A stretch of 64,000 bases of DNA from Apium graveolens (taxonomy: Eukaryota; Streptophyta; Magnoliopsida; Apiales; Apiaceae). Location of the stretch: contig NC_133655.1 of NCBI RefSeq assembly GCF_009905375.1, positions 38,459,437 to 38,523,436 on the forward strand. Reading direction: 5' to 3'. A program made the translations under genes and the position numbers. Below the pieces are notes generated by a model, which saw nothing but the letters and a program-made list of their open reading frames with translations, did no database searches and was not told where the DNA came from. Below, piece by piece: positions 56,362 to 64,000 of the stretch (the stretch's first letter is position 1; the number at the start of each line of letters is the position of its first letter).

Positions 56362-58435
56362 ATGAACAAGAAGGATGTTGGAGTCAAGATTCCTTTTCTG
56401 GATAAAGATAATTACCATTTTTGGATGATAAAGATGCATCTTCATTTGCTTTCTTAAGATAAGGCCTATGTGGATTACATAGAAAGAGGCCCTCATGTAC
56501 CAATGAGAGCTGCAACTGGAAATGAGCCATATGTCCCCAAGCCAAGGCATGAATGGACTGATCCTGATATTGAACAAGTCAGGAAGGATAAAAAGGCCAT
56601 GAATATCATGTTCAATGGAGTTGATGGTGACATGTTTGACAACATCATCAATTACAAAACTGCCAAGGATGTTTGGGATACTATACAGATTATCTGTGAT
56701 GGCACTGAGCAAGTTAGAGAAAACAAGATGCAACTACTGATTGAACAATATGAGCATTTTCATAATGAAGAAAGTAAGTCTCTCACTGAAATCTTTAGTA
56801 GGTTTCAAAAACTACTAAATGCTCTAAAGTTGCATGGAAGGGTCTATCAGACAAAAGACTCCAATCTGAAATTCCTTAGATCTCTTCCAAAGGAATGTAA
56901 ACCAATGACAGTCTCATTGAGAAACTCACAAGATTATAAGGATTTTACTTTGGAGAGACCGTATGGCATCCTGAAAACATATGAGCTTGAAATAGAGCAA
57001 GATGAGAGGATGGAGAGAGGAAAGAAGAAAGGAGGGTCCATTGCACTAGTTGCTGAGTTAGAAAAGGAGAAGGAGATGAATATGGAAGTTGTTGAATGAA
57101 CTTCAAGGGTCTGTGAAAACAAGGGCAAGGGGCTTGGAGTAGAAAATGAAGATTCTTTGAGCCAAGATGACATGGAAGACATTGATGAACATTTAGTATT
57201 TCTTTCTAGAAGATTTTCCAAGTTCAAGTTCAAAAAGAACTTTGGAGCAGCCAAGCCAAATAGAAACATGGTGGATAAATCAAAATTCAAATGTTTCGAA
57301 TGTGGCTTGGCAGGGCACTTTGCTAGTGAGTGTAGAAAGTCAGATTCAAGCAAGAAAAAGTTTGAGCCTGTGGATTATAAGCAAAAATACTTTGAGCTGC
57401 TCAAACAAAAGGAAAGGGATTTCATTACACAGGAAAATGATTGGGCAGCAGATGGTCTGGATGAATATGAAAATGTCAGCTATGTCAATCTAGCCCTAAT
57501 GGCCAAGTCTGATGAAATAGAGACAATTTCTTCAAGTAATCAGGTAATTACTACAAACCTTGCACATTTATCTAAAGCTGAGTGTAATGATGCTATAAAT
57601 GACATGTCTACAGAGTTATATCATTTGCGTGTTTCACTTAAGTCTCTTACTAAAGAAAATGCTAAAATCAAAGAAAATAATTTGTTTTTGAGTGAGAGAA
57701 ATAATGTGCTAGAGTCTCAGTTCATTGATTTTAAAAAATTAAGAATTGAGTGTAAGATTGAGGAGCAATTAACTGAGTCCTTGAAGAAAGAAGAAATTTT
57801 GAAGAAGCAGCTCGAGCATGAACATGAGGTGATTAAGGCATGGAAAACATCTAGAGATGTCCATGCTCAAATCACCAAAGTTTAAGGAATCGAGTCCTTC
57901 TGTGATGCAGCCTGGAAAAAGAACAAGGAGAAATGTTAAAGTAGGAATTAACAAACCCAATAACTACACACCTGATAAATATGCTTCAAGAAAAATCTGT
58001 GTCAAGTGTGGTAGTGTAAATCATTTGTCTGTTAATTGCAAATCTGCCATGCCTACTTCCATGTCTGTGCCACCTCACTCTCCCAACATGAATGTCATGC
58101 CTTCCATGCCTATGAATGTTATGCCTACACAGAATATGAATGCACAGTTTGCTAATATGCCATTTGTACCTAATTCTTATTATGCTGCATTTAGTATGCC
58201 ATAAATGCCATTTAGCTTGCCTTACTGGAATAACATGTTCACTAGTAGCATGCCATTCCTTGTTAATTATAATATACATGATAATTCTGTTGCAATGAAT
58301 GGTTTCAAAGGTCCAACTCAAATGACTAAGGATGAATCTGATATCCCCAAGTCAAATGAGATAAATCCTAAGAAACAGAAAAAGAAAGCTAACAAGGCAG
58401 GACCCAAGGAAACTTGGGTACCAAAATCAACTTGA
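56362..58435 (+). pseudogene. gag of Copia D (stops, frameshifting deletion)
   Basis: ATG 56362. Same domain order as copy B: capsid (ERGPHVPMRAATGNEP, NKMQLLIEQYEHFHNEE), knuckle CFECGLAGHFASEC (about 57295), a coiled coil that B lacks (SLKSLTKENAKIKENNLFLS, ESLKKEEILKKQLEHEHEV), then a deletion of about 330 bp near 57933 (relative to B) that shifts the frame. A second knuckle CVKCGSVNHLSVNC (about 58005) and the Met/Pro-rich tail follow to 58435. Stops lie at about 56455, 57097, 57883 and 58202. Confidence 0.87.
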
Positions 58436-58461
58436 TTTGATTTTGATGTGTGCAGGGAAAC

Positions 58462-59873
58462 AGAAAGAATCTTTGGTACTTGGATAGTGGTTATTCAAGA
58501 CACATGACTGGTGATTCTACCCTGCTCACAGAGTTCAAGGAGAGAGCTGGCTCGAGTATTACTTTTGGAGATGACAGCGATTATACTGTGGGATATGGCT
58601 TGATTTCAAAGGATAATGTCATCATTGAGGAGGTTGCCTTAGTGGATGGTCTCAAACACAACTTGTTGAGTATCAACCAGCTTTGTGATAAAGGCAATTC
58701 AGTAACCTTCAACTCAGAAGCCTGTGTTGTGACTAATAAAAGGAGCAACAAAGTGGTTCTCACTGGTGTGAGGAAAGGAAATGTATACCTAGCTGATTTC
58801 AACTCATCTAATGTAGATGCTGTTACTTGTCTTCTCAGTAAAGCAAGTTAGGATAAAAGTTGGCTATGGCACAAGAAGCTATCCCATCTAAACATCAAGA
58901 CTATGAATGAGCTAGTAAAGAAAGAACTGGTTAGAGGCATTCCTCTAGTGGAGTTTTCTAAGGATGGATTGTGTGATACCTGCCAAAAGGGAAAGCAGAT
59001 CAAAGCATCATTCAGAAAGAAACTTGATTCAACAATTGAAGAACCTTTGCAACTGCTACACATGGATTTGTTTGGACCAGTCAATGTGTTGTCCATCTCA
59101 AGGAAAAGATTTTTCCTAGTAATTGTAGATGATTTCTCAAAGTTCTCTTGGACATATTTCCTAAATTCTAAAGATGAGGCTAGTGAAATCATCATCAATC
59201 ACATTAGGCAAGTTAATAATCATCCTGATTTCAACGTTAGAAGAATCAGGAGTGACAATGGAACAGAGTTCAAGAATTCTGTCATGAGAGCATTTTATGA
59301 GGAAAATGGGATTCTGCATGAGTTTTCAGCAGCAAGAACTCCACAATAGAATGGAGTAGTGGAAAGGAAGAACAAATCACTTATTGAAGCTGCCAGGACA
59401 ATGCTTGAAGAATCTAAACTACCAACATATTTCTGGGCTGAAGTTGTAAATACTGCATGCTACACTCAGAATATTTCCCTGGTTAATCAGGCAAGATGCA
59501 TGACTCCCTATCAATTGTTCAAGAATAAGAAGCCAACTCTAAATTTTCTTCATGTCTTTGGCTGCAAATGTTATTTCTAAGAAATCAAACTGATCAAAAT
59601 GGGAAGTTTGATGCTAAAGTAGATGAAGGAATTTTTGTTGGATATGCTGTTGGTAAAGCATACAGAGTCTACAATCTAAGAACCAACATTGTTGTGGAAT
59701 CAATACATGTTGTGTTTTATGATAAAAAGATTGAAGGACTGCAAGATGGAGACTACCATGAGAGCCTCAAATTCGACAATGTGGAGATGGTTAGTGATGA
59801 CAGCGATGATGAAAGTGATCAAGAAACAGTATCAAAGGATAATGCAGAAAAATCCATTACCAATGAAGCATAA
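58462..59873 (+). pseudogene. pol of Copia D: protease and integrase, broken
   Basis: Protease WYLDSGYSRHMTGD (DSG intact, about 58478). Integrase HHCC is complete here (WHKKLSHLN to CDTCQKGKQ, about 58867-58995). The DDE core has HMDLFGP, RSDNGTEF and NGVVERKN. Stops lie at 58849 and 59347 (both TAG where copy A has CAG) and a one-base loss at about 59573 shifts the frame. Ends in the acidic tail (DDSDDESDQE) at 59873. Confidence 0.88.
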
Positions 59874-61387
59874 AACTCAACATATGTCGAGTTGCATAAT
59901 GCTTCATCCGTCGAGAGACAATCTGCCTTATCCGTCGGAAGGAAACCCGCTTCATCCGTCGGTACTCAAAATTCACCATCCATCGGGTTATCAAAAGAAG
60001 CAGGAAGTCAGGATAGATCACCTATAGAAAGTTCCCCTTTCTCAAATCAAAGATCCACAAACTCAGGGGGAGTTTCTAACAATCAAAACTCAATCATACA
60101 TCAAGACAACAATGAGGCCTCTTCATCTAGAGCTAATCTACCTCAATAAAGGAAATGGACAAAAGATCACCCATTTGAGCTCATAATTGGTGATGTTTCT
60201 TCTAGAGTTCAAACCAGGAGAGCAACTCAAGAAGAATGTCTATACAGCAGCTTTCTTTCCAAGGAAGAACCAAAGAAGGTAGAAGAAGCTTTGTTGGATC
60301 CTGATTGCATTTTAGCTATGCAGGAGGAGCTAAACCAATTTGAAAGGAATAATGTATGGAAGCTGGTGCCCAAGCCTAAAGGAAAGATTCCAATAGACAC
60401 TAAATGGGTATTCAGATTCAAGATGGATGAGAATGGTATAGTAGTCAGGAACAAAGCCAGATTGGTGCTAAGGGCTATTATCAACAAGAAGGAATAGATT
60501 TTGATGAAACATTTGCTTCTGTTGCAAGACTTGAAGCCATCAGAATCTTCTTAGCCTATGCAGCCCATGCCAATTTCAAGGTCTATCAAATGGATGTCAA
60601 AAGTGCCTTTCTGAATGGAGATTTGGAGGAGGAAGTCTATGTCAGTCAACCTCCTGGTTTTGAAGATCCAAATTTTCCAAAACATGTCTATTATCTTTTG
60701 AAAGCACTTTATGGATTGAAGCAAGCACCTAGAGCCTGGTATGACACCTTATCAAAGTTCCTTTTGGAAAATCATTTCACAAGAGGTACTGTAGAAAAAA
60801 CTTTATTCTTTAGAAATGTAAATGGCTCTAGTATACTTGTTCAAATTTATGTAGATAACATTATTTTTGGCTCTACAGATGAGAAACTTTGTAAAAAGTT
60901 TGCCAAATTGATGCAAAGTAAGTATGAAATGAGTATGATGGGAGAACTAACTTACTTTCTTCGTTTGCAAGTTAAGCAAGTTAGTGATGGAATATTCATT
61001 AGTCAAACTAAATATATTTTTAATCTTTTAAAGAAGTTTGATCTAATGGATTGCACATCTACAAAAACACCCATGGCCACTGCAATTAAACTTGAATTAA
61101 ACACTAGTGAAAAGTCTGTGGATATTTCAAGTTATAGGGGCATGGTTGGCTCACTTCTGTACTTAACAGCTAGTAGGCCAGATATAATATTTCCTACATG
61201 TTTATGTGCTAGATTTCAGGCTGATCCTAGAGAATCTCACTTAATAGCTATTAAGAGAATTTTCAGATATCTCAAGGGAACACCAAAACTTGGCATTTGG
61301 TACCCTAGAGATTCTGGTTTTGATCTAACTGGTTATTCAGATGCAGATTATGCAGGTTGTAAAATTGATAGAAAAAGTATAACATGA
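59874..61387 (+). pseudogene. pol of Copia D: linker and reverse transcriptase, catalytic residue lost
   Basis: The linker with ATCCGTCG motifs is followed by [21 protein letters not shown], a one-base loss near 60470 that shifts the frame, then [20 protein letters not shown] and [16 protein letters not shown]. The catalytic motif at 60848-60859 is YVDN, not YVDD. It continues into [10 protein letters not shown] of RNase H (catalytic Asp kept) and stops at 61385 (TGA). Confidence 0.9.
59906..59990. repeat. ATCCGTCG cluster in Copia D integrase tail
   Basis: Exact copies at 59906, 59930 and 59954, and a degenerate ATCCATCG at about 59988, about 24 bases apart. In frame they encode SSV.., LSV.. 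and PS(V/I)G, the same phase as the copies at 8551-8640. Confidence 0.88.
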
Positions 61388-61792
61388 ACCTATCAATTTC
61401 TAGGAAACAAGCTTGTGTCCTGGTTCAGTAAAAAGCAAAACTCAGTTTTTACTTCTACAGCTGAAGCTGAATATATTGCTGCTGGCAGTTGCTGTGCACA
61501 GATTTTATGGATGAAAAATCAATTGCTAGATTATGGTCTGCAAGTTGAAAGGATTCCTATTTTCAGTGATAACACAAGTGCAATTTCCATCACTGAAAAT
61601 CCAGTACAACATTCAAGGATAAAGCACATAGACATCAAGTACCACTTCATAAGGGAACATGTAATGAATGGTACTGTAGAACTACATTTTGTTCCAAGTG
61701 AGAAGCAGCTTGCAAATATTTTTGCCAAACCACTGGATGAATCCACCTTTTTAAGGTTGGTAAGTGAATTAGGTATGCTCAATTATTCTTAA
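61388..61792 (+). pseudogene. pol of Copia D: RNase H, C-terminal part
   Basis: In frame with the RT part after the single stop. TAEAEYIAAGSCCAQILWMK (catalytic Glu, missing in copy A), SDNTSAISITENPVQH and HFVPSEKQLANIFAKPLDES. Normal end at 61792. Confidence 0.88.
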
Positions 61793-61889
61793 ATCTTTGT
61801 GAGATAATTTGCAAGTTGTAATGCAGCCAGAAATTTAATTGATTTTTCAGTCTTGGATGAAATTTTGGCTAAGTCAAAATTTACATCTC

Positions 61890-62095
61890 GACGAATGATC
61901 TTTATCCATCAAGTTTGATCATCCGTCGGTATATAATTTGCTAATAAAAATCAATTATTTTTCTGGAATATTTTATGACTCGACAGATAACAGTTTATCC
62001 TCATCCGTCAAATTGTCTTAATCTTAGCCGTTAATTCTCTGAACATTTTAATCGAGTATACTTACAGTTTGTAAGCATAACACGGTGGATAATGG
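61890..62095. repeat. degenerate CGACGGAT cluster in Copia D post-pol spacer
   Basis: One exact ATCCGTCG at 61921-61928, with degenerate partners (CGACGAAT, CGACAGAT, ATCCGTCA, CGGTGGAT) at the positions matching the copy A cluster 10500-10703. Confidence 0.8.
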
Positions 62096-62193
62096 GTGGA
62101 ATTTTTACAGTTTATTTTTAAACGACTATTTTAGGCAATTTACATTGGTTACTTTATTTACTTTATTATTTTTAACAGTTATTTTTGAGATAG

Positions 62194-62201
62194 TATAAAA
62201 G
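62194..62201 (+). promoter_or_regulatory. internal TATA box for the Copia D aORF
   Basis: TATAAAAG, 109 bases before the aORF ATG, with a pyrimidine-rich leader. Conserved with copy A (10809-10816) while nearby spacer has diverged. Confidence 0.6.
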
Positions 62202-62309
62202 CTTATTTCATTTCCATTGCTTTTCTTTTATCATTCTCAAATCAACTGCTCCCTTTTTTTTCTCTTTCAAAGCACTTACTCTCTCTCTTCAAGCTCTTAT
62301 TCTCTAACA

Positions 62310-64000
62310 ATGGTGCCCGTTGTCAAGATTATGTCTCAAACCAGGTTTATTTATGAGAAGAACAATTTCACTGCACTAGTAAACAAGGGGATTCAGCAAT
62401 CTGGTGACTATCACAAGATGATGGACTTTGTGAAGAATTGCAAGCTTAGCTATGCCATGATGGAATCACCCACAATCTTTTGTGAAGTTGTTGAAGAGAT
62501 GTGGACCACTGCTACATACAACTCAACAGATAAGACAATCACACTCACCATTAAAGGTAAGGAATTCTGTATCAATAGTGATGTTATAAAAGCATGTTTT
62601 AAGATTCCTGATAACACTGTGACCTCACCACACACTGACACTGACATAATCAATATGCTTAATTCCATGAACTACGCTCTCCCTATATCTAAGTTAAGTG
62701 ACATTAGGAGATTGGGCCTTAGGAAAGAATGAAGTTTTATGTGTGATGTAGTGACAAAGGTCTTTTCAGGTAAAGTCAGTAATTTTGATTCAGTCAATAT
62801 CTCCATGCTTAACATGCTCTACATGCTAGTTACAGATAGGTTCTATAATTTTAGTGACCTTGTTTTATTTGAGTTGGGATTCAAACTAGGAGAGTTAAAT
62901 AAGAGAGGTAAGAATGTGTATTATGCTAGATTCTTTATGTTGTTAGCTAACCACCTCTCTGAGGGAATTGTGCTTGAGAACCCTAACAACAAATTAGATT
63001 GTTGGGTTCAAAAGAGAAGGATCATTGCAGATTTGAATAGGGCCAATCATCACAAGGAGGTGCCACTGTTCTATTTCCCTGCAATGGAAGCACCTCAGGT
63101 AGGTGAGGTAAGTTCATCTATCCCTGCTATTCCAACCTCATAAGTTTCTTTGAGTTCCAGTATAGCTATGGCTACTGTGTCAATGACCCAACAGTTTCCT
63201 ACCCAAGCTACCAAACCAGCAAAAATTTCTAAATCCAAATCAAAGAAAACCCCCTCTGGTATCTCTCAAAAGATGCTAGTTACAAAATCCACCAAAACTA
63301 AAGAGGGGAGTGTGCAGGTGGGTAAGGCAGGTGAGGGAAGGGGTGAACATAAAAGAAACCCTAAGGATAAGGATGGAGAGTTAAGTGGTTCCCAGCCTAG
63401 CCACACTGCAGTTTCCCAACAAATTCAAGTGCTTAAAAAGGATAAAAGCTCATTTCTAGCTGCATCCTCCCAAAAGGATGTAGTTATTGAACACAGCTCT
63501 CAACCAAGAACACAGGTCAAGAAGGTTAGGGACACAAGCTCACCCCAAACTTATGCGAGAAAGAAGAAATCTAAAACCCTTGGGGATGCACAGGGTACAC
63601 ACACTGTGTAAACTGGTACTAAAGACACAGTCACTGCACCTTCATAAATTCAGTTTGATGTGGCTCCAATAAATGTGGAGTCACAACCAAAATCTCTGGT
63701 AATAGAAGCACCTCAAACACCAAACTCACCCATAAACTCTCTGGATGTGGATATGATAAACACATCAATTCCTGATTCCCCTTCTTTAACTTTGTTGGGG
63801 AAGCCAAAATCTAGTGCAAGTAAGCATCATCTTTTAGATGATTTGTCGGCTCACTTGCCAATTCTTTCAGGAACTGTTGAATCATCTGTGCCCAAAATAT
63901 CATCAATCAGCACAGAGTCCACAATAGTTTCTATTCCAAGTTCATTCATTTCTACTCTCTCGATGGATATTGCTCATCCGTCGAGTAGTGACTGTGTCCT
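62310..64000 (+). pseudogene. additional ORF (aORF) of Copia D, 5' part
   Basis: I choose ATG 62310 (context AACAATGG, same as copy A), not the upstream in-frame ATG in the leader. The frame is open except for stops at 62730 (TGA for Trp), 63141, 63609 (TAA for Gln) and 63645. The N-terminal 260 residues match copy A closely (FIYEKNNFTALVNKGIQQSG, ELGFKLGELNKRGKNVYYAR, NPNNKLDCWVQKRR), then KSKSKKTPSGISQK and ARKKKSKT. Unlike copy A, there are no frameshifts before 63650. It runs off the window with ATCCGTCG at 63976. Function unknown. Confidence 0.75.

Larger units (their letters stand above)
55266..64000 (+). mobile_element. Copia D: SIRE-like element, sister of A/B (3' end off window)
   Basis: LTR (55266-56300), PBS, gag, pol, spacer with motif cluster and TATA box, and the first 1.7 kb of the aORF. 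Synteny with A/B is complete. Inserted in Copia C gag; the five bases before the LTR (GTACA) are the likely target duplication, partner not visible. Confidence 0.9.

Overview
This window is a transposon-packed stretch of a plant nuclear genome, almost certainly a eudicot. An Apiaceae species would fit the style of the retroelements, but the sequence alone cannot fix the species. Almost all of it is nested LTR retrotransposons plus one LINE. The only host-gene sequence I recognise is the 5' part of a clock-type pseudo-response-regulator (TOC1/PRR1-like) gene at 45381-46925. There are no prokaryotic features, no rRNA or tRNA genes and no CRISPR array.

Layout: (1) 1-6695, minus strand: gag, leader ORF and 5' LTR of a Tekay/Del-type Ty3 chromovirus (Tekay-1), inserted in the gag of a SIRE-like Copia element. 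(2) 6696-16692: the rest of that element (Copia A): gag tail, pol, an internal promoter and a huge extra downstream ORF (aORF). Its 3' LTR (15670-16692) also acts as 5' LTR for a second internal region (Copia B, to 19013). (3) 19014-24595 and 38660-40173: a 5'-truncated Tat-lineage Ty3 element with RNase H, integrase, tandem arrays, an antisense ORF and one LTR. (4) 24596-38659, minus strand: a complete Tekay element (Tekay-2) with 4.26-kb LTRs and a GAAAG target duplication, inside the Tat element. (5) 40174-41592: AT-rich, unassigned. (6) 41593-44315, minus strand: truncated Copia E. (7) 44316-46925: promoter and exons 1-3 of the PRR-like gene. (8) 47046-53375, minus strand: a LINE split by a MITE (49817-50238) and by a miniature LTR element (50348-52708). 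(9) 53376-55265: 5' part of Copia C. (10) 55266-64000: Copia D, a sister of A/B, running off the window.

No element here has intact coding capacity: every gag, pol and aORF carries stops, frameshifts or lost catalytic residues. Even so, the two Tekay-2 LTRs are nearly identical, so that element moved recently and was probably mobilised by proteins made elsewhere.

The most unusual signal is an 8-10 bp motif (CGACGGAT / ATCCGTCG). It recurs through every part of the SIRE-like elements: LTR, gag linker, integrase tail, post-pol spacer and aORF. It appears in different reading frames and both orientations, which points to a DNA- or RNA-level role. Two other families here carry their own short repeated motifs: CCGGAT in Tat and TCAGGACTTA in Copia C. 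The A/D elements also carry a TATA box and a pyrimidine-rich leader directly before the aORF, and the Tat element has a TATA box positioned to drive its antisense ORF.
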